DNA from: Mortierella alpina
Taxonomy: Eukaryota; Mortierellomycota; Mortierellomycetes; Mortierellales; Mortierellaceae
Length of the DNA stretch: 64,000 bases
Assembly: GCA_029449245.1 (NCBI GenBank)
Contig: JANATF010000001.1
Location: forward strand, 1,426,001 to 1,490,000
Reading direction: 5' to 3'
In this document: piece by piece, positions 45,677 to 59,100 of the stretch
How the letters are laid out: every line of letters begins with the position of its first letter
Position numbering within the stretch: position 1 is the first letter of the stretch
Translations under genes and position numbers: made by a program
Notes under the pieces: model-generated
The model's database searches: none
Seen by the model: only the letters and a program-made list of their open reading frames with translations
Told to the model about the DNA's origin: nothing

Positions 45677-46150
45677 TGTCATTCCTGTGTGCTTGTGTGT
45701 GTATTAGCTTCCTGTGCGAGGCAATGTGTGAATCCTTGTGGCAGCTGTCCAGAGAAATGTGTTTGAAAGAGCCAGGACGCGTAAAGGACGACTGGGAGTA
45801 AAAAATTCGTCGTGGAAGTCGCTTGTGCTGCCTAAACCACATGACTACAGTAGCTGTCGTGCGTTTTCGTGCTGCTTTGCCCCTGTGCCGTTTCCGCTCA
45901 TTTTTTTTATTCCCTGCCTGTCGTGGTCAACAGATCAGGTTCATTCTCTTTGTCCACGTTCTTCCTTCGTCCTCCTGCCACGCTCTCTCCGCACAGCGCT
46001 CCTTGACCCCTTCCCATCGCTGGCTGACCCGCACTCCTGCCGGTTGTCTCGCCCTGCTCTGTCGCCTGCGTTGCCTGTACTCCCAACGGACAGCACGGAA
46101 CAATAAGCAAAAGGGCCGAAAAAGCGTGCAGAGGCGTGAGAGAAAACTGC

Positions 46151-46181
<31 letters not shown>

Positions 46182-46443
46182 ACAGTGTGCAATCCAGCAT
46201 CCTTTTCACCATCAGCCATCTCGTGCACGCTGCTGCTGCCGACTCATCCTCCTTTATTGACGTACAGACCATGCAGTTGGCTGGATAGCAAGCACACCTC
46301 GCACCCTAGTCTGTTCCATCTCTTTTGTATATACATATACCAATCTCGCATCGTGGTGTACCTTCTCTCTTTGCTCCTCGCCTCTCCTCGCCTTCCTCGT
46401 CCTCCTCACTGCATCGGCTGAAGCAGCCTCGTAATCCACCATC
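45677..46443. promoter_or_regulatory. divergent promoter region of RPN13 and PUF gene
   Basis: 767 bp between divergent starts. Contains a run of 28 A at 46151-46178, which may exclude nucleosomes, and C/T-rich sequence on the PUF side. No gene seen. Confidence 0.55.
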
Positions 46444-49400
46444 ATGGAAGACACCTTTTTCCACAGCGCACGGGACCCTGCCCAGAACACCTTTTCGCCA
46501 TTTGCAGCAGAAGCAGGTCTCCACCAGCCCAGAACGTCCAACCAGCACGGCAAGGTAAAAGTGTTTTCCTTTATTCGATTCAGATTACCTTCTCGCCTTC
46601 GTATCGCTGCCAGTGATGCCTAACCTGTCTCCGGCTCATTGGCACACCTCATAGCAACTGACAAACCTTCTGCGGGGCAAGCTGGGCGACTTTGATGGCT
46701 TTAACCACAGTCTGGGCCTGGACATCTCGCGGTCGAACTCTGCGCCTCCGAATCAGCACCACCAGGCCAACACCTCGCGGTTCGGCCACTTTGGTCCGGG
46801 ACTCGACTCGCAAATGTCGCCTTCAGATCCTCGCTCCGACACCTCCGACTTTCTGTTTGGCCGTAGTTGCAACAACGAAAGCGACACAGGCGACTTGTCT
46901 TTTTCTTCAGGACAACACGAACTACGCACCACGCAGGCATCTCAGCAGTCGGTCTATTCGCCAGGACTTTCTTGGCAGCTGTGGTCGTCGACATCATCCA
47001 CGTCCACCGGGCTAACGAGTGCGGACGAGGTTATCAAAAGCCCAGGCCTTGGTTTTGGAGGTACGTACGAGCTGCATCAGTTTGTCTTTGTTTTTTGGGC
47101 CGGTCCTGTCACTGGTGTGCCTCAGGTGAGGTCCACCGGCGAGTCATGCGCGTGCACCATTTCCTTTCCCTTGTTCTTGTATCTCAGTACTGCGTTGGGC
47201 GTTTCAAACAAAAGGGCGATTACGCGGAAGCGGTACATGGAAGAAATAGCTGGCGAGGAGGTGCAACTCAAACCGAGGCGTGCCCTTGCTGGCGGTGGCG
47301 CAAGTGACGGGGTGTGGAAAGCAGCGGTACATCAAGGAGTGCTGCATAGCACCGCATGGACCACATGGGGATGCATGTTAGGGACAGCAGCGTGGAAGGG
47401 GAGAAAGAAGAGGGCGACATTTGTTATTTAACAAGAAAAACAAGGGAGCGGGCGTTGTATGCAATGCCGCCTCTGTTGGCTATGCAACACGATGAAGACG
47501 ATGCAGACGATGAACAGACATCAACCTAATATCGCTGTGCATGGATGTTCGCGCATGCCATATGACAAACTAGGATCCAGCGACATCAAAGGAACATCCT
47601 CGTCTTCATCATCAGCAACTATGGACCCCTCATTGCTCTGGCGCCAGGGCATCAGGTCTCCCGAGATGCCCAGAAGCGAGACGCACTCGCCCTTGCTGCT
47701 CCAGAGAAAGGGGTTCGACTCCCACATCACCAGCACCACCATCGGCTCCAGCGCTGCCGGTGCAAGGAGCGCTGCATCGGTGCCGACCTCGCCCCTTTTT
47801 GGTGCGCACTCTTCGGACCATTTAAATCACATCTGGGCGCCAAGCGTCTCGTCCCCGGCAACAGCAGAGTTTCCTCGGTCGCCCTCGCCACTTTTCAATC
47901 TGCAGCCTCTTCAGCAGTCGCATCAGAGCCACAGTAGTCTTCTCTACCAGTCAATGACGCCTACACCCTCCATGCGCTCACCACTGTCCGCCTCGTCCAC
48001 TCTGCGAAACGAAATCTCCGACTCGCTGGAATTGGATGAGCCCTGGCGACAGCATCCGTCGAGCACGCAGTCGGAGCTGGACTATGCACTGGCATCGGAC
48101 GATTTTGATGATAGATCTTCCCAGCTAAAGTCTGTATTGAACGCTGCGCTCGACGTGGGTGAGGACGAAAGGATGTCGAGCGCCATCAACGCTCGCTCGC
48201 CATTGTTTCCTGCAAAGTTTGCACCTCCTCAGCGGTCCTCGTCTACTCCACCAACACAGAGCCATCCGCTCGCGCATAGCAGATACCCGCCGGGCTTCTC
48301 CCTAGATGGTGGAAATGAAACGAGTCAGGCTGAGCTGGAGGTTGGCATGCAGAACATGCATTTTGGAAGCTCGGTAAGTGAGCCCGCTCTTGGTTCCAGG
48401 ACATGTCTCGGCATGGCTTTGTTTTGTTTGCTATCATGTCTCGGGCATGGCTTTGCTTGTTTGCTATCATGTCTCGGCCATGGTTTCTTTTGTTTGCTAA
48501 CTGTTTTATCTTGGTTACACCATGTTAGGACGATGATCTGGCGGTCCAGCAAGCCAGTCTGCGAAGGCAACAATTTCATTTGAACCAGCAGCAGCTGAAG
48601 TTACAGCAAATGCAGTTACAGCAGCAGCACCAGTATCAGCAGCAGCACTTTCAACAACTGCAGTACCAGTTGCATGGCTCGCACACTCCAGTTACGGCTT
48701 ATTCACCGTACTTTGACAGTCAGAATATGCTGAAGGACCCCCGACTTGTTAATCCACAATTCGGCTACGACTTTGCACCTACACCTGGACAGCACGAACC
48801 TCACGCAAACAGGGATCATCTTACCGCCGTTCAAAAAGGTATATTCCCTGAACGCGCTCTTACCCTGAATGGTTATGTACCTTGACGATGAACGCTGACC
48901 ATTAGAGCGCGCCATTTCTCACTGATAGACCTTCAATCGATGCTTGCTGGTCACGATGAAGCTTCTCTTGGATTCCGGGCCAACGATCTTGCATACGACC
49001 CACGCCATATACATAACGTTGCGCTTGGTTCGTCGCCTGAATATCGCAAGGCAGCCCTTATGCAGCTCCATCACCAGCAACAACAGCAACAGCAACAGCA
49101 ACAACAACAGTACGGTCTTTATTCGCCCAATGGAGGACCATCCGAACCGTTGGGCTCACCTACTGGACTGGATTATTCAGGGAACGGCTTGCGGGGTGCA
49201 GAACTAAACCACTCTGATGCGCGTGCTGTAGCTGCAGTTAGAGCCACACATGCCGCCGCTGAGAAGAAACTTCGGCTTCAATCGCAGCAGATTATGATGC
49301 AACAGCAGCAGCTTTTGATGATGAGACAGCAGCAGCAGCAGCAGCAGCACCAACAACACCCAAACCACCAGCAGCCATTGCAGCAACTGCAGCAGCAGCA

Positions 49401-51150
49401 GCAACAACATCAGAACCATCATACTCAGGGCCAGAAGCATGGCCATCCAAAGCAAGGTCGGTCCAAGCACTCGAACAATCACCAAGGCAATCGTTCGCAG
49501 GTGTCGTCGCCCAAACACCAGCACACATCGCAGCACAAGACTGGCCATGATGCCAAGTCTGGGTACGATTCTGATCATCAAGGATCTGTGCGAAATGGTG
49601 GAGCCCATAGGAGTCAGCAACAGCAACAACAAGCAGACGAAGCCAAGGATGCCGAAAATGATGCGGGTCATGGAGTGCGCAGCCCATTGTTGGAAGAGTT
49701 CAGGAATAACAAGAACAATAAGAAATACGAGCTCCAGGTAGGCACATCTTTTTCATGTCTCTAACCTAACCGGCAAGTCTTTTTCTTTGAGCTCTGCACA
49801 TCAGGTCCTAATCCCCTGTATTATATCTTGTACACTTGGATCAATAGGACATTGCGGGAAGTGTTGTTGAGTTCAGTGGCGATCAACACGGTTCTCGATT
49901 CATCCAACAAAAACTGGAGACGGCGAGCGAGGAGGAAAAGGCTATGGTCTTTGACGAGATCTTACCACAGGCACTGCAGCTTATGACAGATGTGTTTGGT
50001 AACTATGTAATTCAAAAGTTCTTTGAGCACGGAGCGCAAGAGCACAAGGCTGTGCTGGCAACACAGATGGAAGGACATGTCCTCGCTCTGACGTTGCAAA
50101 TGTATGGATGCCGAGTCGTCCAAAAGGGTCTGGAACATGTGCAGAGTGACCAACAGGCGCAGCTTGTCAAGGAGCTGGAAGGCCATGTGTTGAGATGCGT
50201 CAAAGACCAGAATGGCAACCATGTGATTCAGAAGGCGATTGAATGTGTACCTGCTGAGCACATTCAGTTCATTATGAACGCGTTTACGGGACAGGTCTAC
50301 ACGCTTGCGACCCATCCATATGGTTGTCGAGTCATCCAGCGCATGTTTGAGCATTGCGAGGATACAAAGACAGTGAGTGACCCCGCGCCAAAGTGGTCAT
50401 GGAGGAAAATGATCTTGTTTTAGTATACAGTTAGACTAATCGGTCTCTATTTTTGTTGTGTGTGATAGCCGCTCATGGACGAATTGCATCGGTACATTCC
50501 CAACCTGGTTCAGGACCAATACGGCAACTATGTAATTCAACACATTCTTGAGCGCGGAAAGCCTGCCGAGAAATCCTTGGTTGTCTCCAAAGTCATGGGA
50601 CAGGTGCTGCAGCTCAGTAAGCACAAGTTCGCCAGCAACGTCGTTGAGAAATGTGTAGCCTACGGATCAAGCCTGGACCGTCAGAAGCTGATTGAAGAAG
50701 TCATCACCACCAAGCCCGATGGAACCTCGCCTTTGGCGCTGATGATGAAGGACCAGTTTGCCAACTATGTGGTGCAAAAGATGTTGGATGTTGTGGATGG
50801 AGAGCAGAGGGACGTGCTAGTGGCCAAGATCAAGCCGCACCTGCAGCCCCTGAAGAAGTACACTTATGGCAAGCATTTGATCACGAGTAAGTGTTCAAAA
50901 GCACCAAGTGTTTTATTTGCCTCTCCGTGGGGATTCAAAAAAAAAGGGTTCGCTCCACTGACTTGTACTCATCTTCATTGCGCCATATGACTAACTAGAG
51001 GTGGAAAAGCTCATGGCCTTGCAAGCGTCGCGGTCGGCTCTGGATGAATTCATTGCATCGCCCGCGCCTTCGAATGGCACGCTGACTCCAGCCTCCGGCT
51101 CACCCGTGATCACGCCTGTTGCAATGACAACTACCACCGCCGGGGTCTAG
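46444..51150 (+). CDS. Pumilio-family (PUF) RNA-binding protein
   Basis: Cytoplasmic post-transcriptional regulator that binds 3' UTRs. Exons: 46444-46554, 46655-47060, 47574-48373, 48529-48838, 48929-49737, 49848-50372, 50469-50886, 50999-51150; 1176 residues. The N-terminal 800 residues are Ser- and Gln-rich (CAG/CAA runs at 49076-49111 and 49327-49410). The C-terminal Pumilio homology domain has eight repeats with recognition helices [56 protein letters not shown]. By the published PUF code these read UGUAUAUA, 5' to 3'. The small terminal exon encodes [11 protein letters not shown] and a Pro/Thr tail. Intron 2 (513 bp) and intron 3 (with a 33-bp tandem repeat) are long for this window. 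Confidence 0.95.
48402..48500 (+). repeat. three 33-bp tandem repeats inside a PUF intron
   Basis: Unit resembles CATGTCTCGGCATGGCTTTG followed by a T/G-rich stretch ending TTTGCTA; three copies within the intron 48374-48528. Confidence 0.8.
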
Positions 51151-52360
51151 TACATAGTTTCTTCTTTTTTACCCCCCCTTCCCCGTCCCCTCCTCGGTCA
51201 AGGCGGTAGTGTTTTTGACGGTGCTCGATAACTCCCATCGACCAACCGTGTGCATATTGTTTATTTACTTTTATATTTTTTGGTTCGTTGCTTGAAAAGG
51301 CTTCGTGGAGGCTTTATATACGCGAGGATGCTTCGAGTCCTTACCTGGAGGATCGGAGTGGTTCATAGGGCATGGCCTATTGTAAATAGTCTGGCTGTAT
51401 ATATCTACATAGATAAATTTTGGCATTGTATTTGATCTTGAAGGGACTCTGCATTGTCGAGAAGAACCGAAATATAGCACATCCGGATGGCTTGCCTGAT
51501 CGGATATGCCAGCCGTCGATCGTATGCGGATGCAGTTCCCGGGAGGGAAGGGTCTCCGCCTTTTTTTTTTTTTTTTTCCCTTGACCACTGGCGCACTCCC
51601 ACACCGTCATCATAATGTCCACCAGCACCAGGCGAGTAGGCGCGAGGCGCTTTTGAAAGGCATGCTCATGAAGGGATATACGATCACCTGCTGCTTTGAA
51701 AGCGGTCTCAAGATCGTCAATGAATGTCAAGTGCAAAAGAGAGCACTGCAACCGGAAGATCAGTTTTTTATTTTTTTATTACCGCGCCCCCTGGAAACAG
51801 CGATATCGCCCCTCTCTCTCAGTCTGTCGGTTCCTGCTTCCGAAGAGACCCGCATTGACCCCTCAACTTGCGAGGAACGACAAATTCCTTGTGCAACATG
51901 AGAACTGGGCGAAACTCGGTAGAGCACCGATTCGCTCGGGTTGAACAGTGGGCGTGCAGACTGCAGTTTTTAACGCGCACTAGCTAACACGACCAGGTAT
52001 GGTTTGGGCAAAGGGATCGTTGCAAACTCACTCTTGGGCATCAACTTTCTCAGGAACGTTACCCGTGTGCTTGCCCGTTGATTGTCTATTGCTGGTCTGG
52101 GTCGGCCAGCGGCTTGACAACCATACTGGACATGGCGCTACAGCAACCGTGGATGCATATAAAAAGAACCGACGCCGTCTTCAAGTTTTGCTGTTTTCCA
52201 TTCTTCTCTTGCATCTGCTCCTTGTGGTAGACTCCCAATCTCCAGAACCGCCTCCTCTTCCACTATCCCTTTCTGATCCTTCCAACACCCGTCTTTATAT
52301 ACCGCCGATATACCCTTCATTAAGTATCCTCGGGTACCTATTCCCAAGACTCCTGTCAGT
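51151..52360. other. intergenic, PUF 3' region and OPT promoter
   Basis: About 1.2 kb with no supported gene. Contains a T tract at 51560-51577. Open frames on both strands near 51400-51900 read through this tract and have no family features. Pyrimidine-rich sequence lies before the OPT start. Confidence 0.55.
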
Positions 52361-54727
52361 ATGGACAAGACCGTGGGTTTGTCGGAGAAAGATCTCGCTC
52401 ACATGCAAGATGAGAAGATGGACGCGAGCGAGTTGGAGCGTCAGCTCCAGCTCCAAGAAGAAGAGGACTCGCCCATCGAAGAGGTTCGCGTTACAGTGCC
52501 AAGTAAGTGAAACAGTACATCCCCCCTCCACTTCTCCAGAACCCCCCCCCCAGGGCCGTCTCTTGACTATCTCGCTTGATTGTTCTAACTCGATTTCTTT
52601 TCGCATTGCTCTTGTGTACAAAACCATTCAAAAGACACGGATGATCCTCAGCTCCCCTGCAATACTTTCCGCATGTGGTTCCTGGGTCTTCTCTTCACAC
52701 TTATCATCTCGTTCGTCAACCAGTTCTTTCATCTGCGCCAAACAACCATCACCATCGGGTACTCGGTCGTTGCTCTGATCTCCCTGCCTCTGGGCCATGC
52801 AATGGCCAGAGTCCTTCCCACCCGCAAGTTTAACATCCTTGGTTTCAGCTTTTCCCTGAACCCAGGCCCGTTCTCGATCAAGGAGCATGTCCTGATCGGA
52901 ACCATGACCTCGTGCAACACCTACAGCGCCTATGCCGTCGATATTGTTGTCCTTCAAAACGTCTTTTATCACGACAAGAAGCCCTTCATTGCCGGTCTAC
53001 TCTTGGTTCTCACCACCCAGGTCACCGGGTTCGCCCTGGCAGGTGCGCTTCGTCGATTCCTGGTCCATCCCGCGCATATGATATGGCCCTCCACCTTGGT
53101 CACGGCCTCTTTGTTCCGTTCTCTGCATGCGCAAGAGTCCGAAGACGATCATGGCCGTACGCCAAGAATGAAGTTCTTTCTCCTGGTCACTTTGGGCTCG
53201 TTTGTGTGGACTTGGTTCCCAGGTTTCTTTTTCCCTACTCTCGGATTCATCTCTTGGATCTGCTGGATCGACCCCCATAATTCTGTTCTCTCTACGCTGA
53301 CGGGCTCTTCTGGTTTGGGCATCGGCACCATCACGTTGGACTGGTCCGCTGCAACACAATATGTCGCGCCCATGGTATCGCCTTGGTTCGCTCAGGCCAA
53401 CATCCTCATTGGATTCATCCTGGTCGTGTATATAATGGTTCCCTGGGCTTACTACACCAACCTCTGGGATTCAAAACTCTACCCGATCCTCACAGCTGAA
53501 CTGTACCGACCCAACGGCTCCACTTACGACGTGGACGTGATCATGACGGAAGGTGTCTTTGATGAGGCCAAATACAAAGCCTACGGACCCCTGCGCATGG
53601 ATTCATTTTTCGCCTTGACCTACGGTCTTGGTTTCGCTGGCCTCTCTGCCACGGTCGTTCACGTCATCCTTTACAATGGACGCGAGATGCTTGACCGCTG
53701 GAAGTCTGCTCGCCAGAACAACGAGGATATCCACTCTCGTTTGATGCGGGTTTACCCAGAGGTCCCTAGCTGGTGGTACATCTCCCTGTTTATCCTCACC
53801 CTGGGTCTCAGCTTCGTCACCTGTATCGTCTGGGATTACATGCCTTGGTGGGCTGTGCTGTTGGCCCTGGGGATTGCCATCTTCTTTGTCCTTCCTGTCG
53901 GTATTGTCCAGGCCGTGACGAACCAGCAACCTGGCTTGAACATCATCACCGAGTACGTGATCGGATACATGCTGCCCGGGCATGCCATCACCAACGTCAC
54001 GTTCAAGACCTACGGTTATATTGTCAACGTCCAAGCCTTGACGTTCGTCTCGGATTTGAAGCTGGGTCATTACATGAAGATCCCGCCAAGGATCATGTTC
54101 CTGGCTCAGGTCATATCGACCGTGATTTCCGGAACGATCAACCTGGTCACTGCGCTCTGGTTGCTCAACACGCGTCCCAACATCTGCACCCAGGAAGGAT
54201 ACCCTTTTACTTGCCGTTCCACCAAAACCTTCTACTCGGCGTCGATCATCTGGGGCGCTGTTGCACCTGACCGTGTCTTTGGTAACGCCGAGGGAGCGAT
54301 CTACTCACCGGTGCAATGGGGTTTCTTGGCGGGTGCGATCCTACCCTTGCCGTTTTGGTTTGCCTCCAAGATGTTCCCTCATGTGAACTGGCTCAAGTAT
54401 GTCCATTGGCCGGTGTTGTTGGCGGCGACGTCGAACATGCCTCCGGGACAGCCGTACATGTACACGAACGGATTGTTTATTGGATTCATCTTTGCGTTCG
54501 TGTTGAGGCGGTACCGTTACAACTGGTGGTCCCGTTATAATTACTTGACCTCGGCGGCCTTGGATTCGGGACTCGCGGTCGCGGGACTGGTGATCTTCTT
54601 TTGTATTCAGTCTTGGGGTGGCAAGATGCCGTACTGGTGGGGTAACCCGAACCCTAAAGATCCGGATCCGGTCGCTGGCACGATTGATCATTGCCCCCTT
54701 GGTGCTTTGAACTATTACGGATGGTGA
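52361..54727 (+). CDS. OPT-family oligopeptide transporter
   Basis: Proton-coupled oligopeptide transporter of the plasma membrane (OPT family). Exons: 52361-52502 and 52635-54727; 744 residues. The N-terminus is charged and cytosolic (ELERQLQLQEEEDSPIEEV). Across the splice junction: VPNTDDPQLPCNTFRMWFLG, matching the family NTDDP..P..T.R.W.LG start. Further signatures: NPGPFSIKEHVLI and YMLPGHAITNVTFKTYGY. Many hydrophobic helices follow, and the protein ends with Trp/Pro-rich GGKMPYWWGNPNPKDPD. Splice choice is set by restoring the NTDDP motif. Length matches fungal OPT proteins. No close neighbour suggests a pathway. Confidence 0.93.
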
Positions 54728-54797
54728 GAGATAGGGAGACAGAGAGGGTGAGAGCGAGAAGTGTTTGACGTGAAAAAAAAAGAAATATGCTAGTTAC

Positions 54798-54803
54798 AAT
54801 AAA
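54798..54803 (+). terminator. AATAAA polyadenylation signal
   Basis: AATAAA about 70 bp after the OPT stop codon. Confidence 0.45.
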
Positions 54804-55289
54804 AGCACATTTGAAATCTTTGTGGGCACGAAGAAGAGTCATCAAGCCAATGTAGCCTTGTCCGGATTGACTTGGGAGCAGACAGTATTTCAGGTGCTGG
54901 AAATTTTTCAACTCTACAATCCTACAAAGCGTTGAAACATAGGGCAACGATTCTTATGCGCAAAATGTGTTTTTCAAGATGCCTGCGCCTGTAAACAGTA
55001 TTAGTAACGTGTTTAGCACTACATAGTCATCAGATCTCAAAGACTGGACCACTTGTCGCGAAATAAAGTTGTCGAAAAAGAAACATCGCTAGATGGAATT
55101 GTTGAAAAAAAAGAAGAATCCATGGATAAATCGTTCTTGAACAAGATCCTGAAACACGCGCTCTCCAGAAGATAGACTACGTGACACAAGGAATCGTTTT
55201 CACACTTCGGATGAGCTGGAATGCCTGGTCATCTGCTACCGTGCCATGCGGCAGAAGTAGCCTGAACGACGACTTAGTGCAGGTAGCAT
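54804..55289. other. intergenic, nothing recognised
   Basis: AT-rich sequence after the OPT gene; no open frame with family features on either strand. Confidence 0.45.
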
Positions 55290-55294
55290 GAAGC

Positions 55295-55392
55295 AGTACA
55301 GTAGACCCTGTCTGATATGAACACATGCAAGCTGATAGCCTCTCAACTTTGATATCGCACCTTGAGCCCAACTTGGGACATATGGTAAACCT
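55295..55392 (+). mobile_element. pogo-like transposon end remnant
   Basis: Starts TACAGTAGACCCTGTCTGAT and aligns for about 100 bp with 61355-61455 (shared AGCCCAACTTGGGACATA). A CAGTAGA-type end after TA is typical of pogo/Tigger elements. No transposase here; it sits at the 3' boundary of NACHT unit 2. Confidence 0.4.
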
Positions 55393-56180
55393 CCCAGACT
55401 TGATATTTGCGATTGAGGCCTCATACTTTTGCTTCTATTTTTTTAGGGGATTCAGCTCGTAATAAACATATCGTTATCAGTCCGTGCAGTAACGACAAAG
55501 AAGCAGATATCTTTTTCAGCGGTAATCCTGTTGATCAAGGCACCACGCGTACTATCGCTATAATCCTTTCATATAATGGCCACAGCTGGCCAGCAATCGA
55601 TTTTGCTCCACTCACTCAATTTGATCTAATTTATGCCATTATGATGCACGTGCCTATTACCACAAGCACGACTTCTATTGTTTCATCAGTTTTCCAGAAC
55701 GCTGGCATTGGAAGACGCGCGTCTGTGAGCTTACATAGTGCTACATCAAAAGCATTACCAGCGCTGATTATAAGGGAGGGGGTTCCCACTGAGGATGATT
55801 GTGTGCAGCTTTATGTTGGGTTTTGCTCTGTGATATTTTTGTGTTACTTGTCATGATGGCATGTCTTTTACAGGAGACAATGCAAGAGATAGCATCAAAC
55901 ACTCTATTTTCGCAGCCCCTTTGTTTGATACGCCCGTAAGACCATTGTTAGAATGAGTATGATAGGACATATTATTGTGCAATGGTCTTGAAGCAAAGAT
56001 AGGCATTCTCAGCTCAATGATTATGTGTCTATCAGGTGCAGATTCATGGTGCCTCTTTATCACCCGAAGAATGTGATGAGATTTTTCCTTCAACACAATG
56101 TCCACACAACATCGCTACTGTGCATGGGATGTGTCATAACTTGGCTCTATATTTTGTGGTACTATTAATACTGTCTACAA
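55393..56180. repeat. conserved 3' block of NACHT unit 2
   Basis: Same block as 32410-33190 and 62047-63113. A 149-codon plus-strand frame (55407-55856, contains SNDKEADIFFSGNPVDQGTT) is open here, but the matching frame carries a stop in unit 3 and frameshifts in unit 1. Confidence 0.65.
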
Positions 56181-59100
56181 CTACGACTCTTCCAAAGAAA
56201 TCTGTTTGCTGATAGCGCCGCGTTGTTCCAAGAGTTTCCTATTTGTACTGCTTAAACCCTGCGCGTTCCAGGTTTTGGTATCTGATACAGCAAGCTGGTC
56301 TTGCCTGGAGCTCCAGACTAGGTGCACAGACACGGGATAACAATTTCCTTCGAACTTCCACACGCGAACGGATTTATCGCCACAGCCAGTTGCCAAGTAG
56401 CTACCCTCTGCACTTGCGTTCCATGCAATTGACAGGACACCTCCATTGCAGTCCTTCACAGTGGCCAAACAACGACCTGATTTTACATCCCACAGCCGCA
56501 CAGTGTTGTCTTCACTGCCCGAGGCAATCTGCTGGCCGCTTGGCGAAAACACCGCGCTACTAACCTTGCTGGTGTGGCCGCTTAGGATGACACCAGGTGC
56601 ACCGGTTTGTGCATCCCAGAGCCGCACCGTCTTGTCGTTACTGCCGGAGGCAATTTGCTGGCCGCTTGGCGAAAACACCACGCTGAGAGCAGTGCCGGTA
56701 TGGCCGATACATGTGCAGGTCTTCTCCCAAGTGGCAGTGTCGTATAGGCTAATTGTGCCACTGTCGAGGCCCACAGCAAGTGTCTTCCCATCCGAAGAGT
56801 ACGCGCACGATAGAACTTGGCTTTCTTCCTCGAGGTACGGGTATTCGCCAAATCGGACGTCATCCATCTGCGCGTTGCTCAAATCCGCCTGACGCAACCA
56901 GATATTGCATAGGTTGGTGTATCTCAAATCTGCTCCTTGTAGTTGACTTGAATCGAACTGTCCACCACTCAGGTCCGCCCCGGGAATTTTGATACCTGCT
57001 ACATTCGCTCCGTTGAATAATACACCAGCCCGAACCAAGATAGTGATGGCGTTTGCTGCTGCTTGGCTTGCCTTATCGTCTGTTTTTGATTGCTCGACAA
57101 CCTGATGAAGTCGTTGTCGGAACTCAGAATTGTCTTGCGCGTGCTCGGCTAAAAATTGGACAATCGACGGCTCTTTGACAAGGTTCCTTTGGCTCAGAGG
57201 GTGTTTGGCAAGATCTCGAGAAACATCAGACAGCGCCTCTGCAGACTCGCTGGTCTCTTTCACATGTCGAGAGTAAAAGTACTCTAACAATGACCGATGG
57301 AGGAACCGGTACTGGACACCTGAACGCGACAGCGGACTGGACTCTCGGAGGAGCGTGATATCTGGTTTTGGTCCAAAGAACTCGACCTTCCATGTCCCTT
57401 TGTCGCTTCTTTGCGTGTAGTGGACAACTGGATTTCCATCCTGCTCCTTGAATATGGCAGCCGCGAGGTTCTTTAGAAAGTCAACGGCGATCGCGGCAAA
57501 ATCGTCCTCAAGTAGCTCCTGGCGTGCGCCGTCAGCCTCCACTGATAATTTCATTGTCCTCAGTCGTCGTTCGCTGATGTCCAGCCATTGATCGATGAAA
57601 GAGTTGTAGAGAGTCAGGCGAGTCACTTTGATCTTGGCGATGTCGGTTCCGTTCTTGACCACGCCTGGCAACGCTCTGAGTGATAGAGAAAGAAGAAACG
57701 GATTCTTGACCAGCTCCATCAAGTTGGGGATCGACCTCAGCTTATCCATATAGGTTTCAGTGCTCCAGACAGGTCTATCACCAATCAGTGTGTGTACCTC
57801 TGGATCTCGCACAAACTGATCAACGTAGTCCTCAATCTGGTCTCTTGAGAAAGGAACAATGGCTGCCTCCGCGTACAGATTAACTGCAGCGGTACTGTAC
57901 CGATCATTCTGCTGAGGACGGAATTGGTCGCGGTAGCTCTGTCCAAGATAGGTGCTCCTGCAGCTGATAATCATTTTTGTGTCTGCTTGTCCCATTTGAT
58001 TGAGCATATTCTCCGAGTGCAAGTTGACCTTGAGCTGCGTTTCGTCGTAACCATCGCAAATCAGGATCATCTTCCGATTCTTCTTCATCTCTTTGATCTT
58101 GTCCTCATTGAATCCGTGGATCCGCAATTGTGAGCCAATGATATCCCGATAACTTTCGGCCACAGCAGGCAGGTTGATGAAGAGCGGGATGTGACCGCCT
58201 GGCTTGTACTTGCTCCAAAGCTCGTGCTCAAGGTGTCTGTTGAATGTTGATTTTCCTGCCCCTGAATCACCCAGCACCAAGAACACATGTCCGTCGCTCT
58301 CCAGGAACTCTTTGATCGTCTGCATGAGCGGTAGAGCATCCTTGTCGGAAGCCTGAAGGTTGGCCTTGGCCTGAGGAGAGATGTATACGGTTTGACTGTA
58401 CTCCTGGAGTCGTACAAGCCGGAGGTCGTCGAGATCGTACTCAAGGTAAGGTATACCTTGGACTAGGGATAGTAGTGGCGACTTCTTTGGGATAGGAAGA
58501 TGAGACCTCAAAGGGTAGGGATGTGTGACGATGGTAGAGTCATTGTTCTTTGGGACCTGCAGAAACGGAAGGGCCACTTCTCTGATCGCACTTTCAGGCA
58601 CCTCCGAGATCTTGCCGAGAATGATCAGCATCCAGGTCCTGACGCTGTCGTCCTGAGCCCACTCGACATCATTCAAGTACAGCTCTCCCAGAAAACTGAC
58701 AGCTTGCTCACGGATGCAGGACTGCCATTTCTCATCAATCGCAATCTCGCCTAGGAGCTGGTTGACGCCCCACTGGAATCGAGGATCACGACGGCAAGGT
58801 ACCTCTCGGACCAGTTTGTTGAAATCCTCCAATTGGCCTGCTCGGCAGAGCTGTAGCGGTAAGTACGGCAGGGTACCACGGATGCTTGTGGCCAGAGTCA
58901 AGGCCTTTTCTGAGACTATCGAACAGTCCACGCCCACTGTCAATCAACGACCTGATACCTTCGTAGCTGGACTTGGCAATCCCATAAGTCTCCTCGACAA
59001 TCTTTTGCATCTGCTTGAGCCCTTCGAATAGTCCGTCAAAGCTCAACTGTATGACTCCCGACACCTTGATAAGGCTCTCTGCGGCACCTAAGGAGTATCG

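Noticed and set aside
51377-51751. 124-residue minus-strand open frame after the PUF gene
   Set aside because: Passes through a homopolymer tract and shows no family features or plausible splice partners.
55407-55856. 149-residue plus-strand gene beside NACHT unit 2
   Set aside because: The equivalent frame has a stop in the unit 3 copy and frameshifts in the unit 1 copy, so it is listed only as part of a conserved block.
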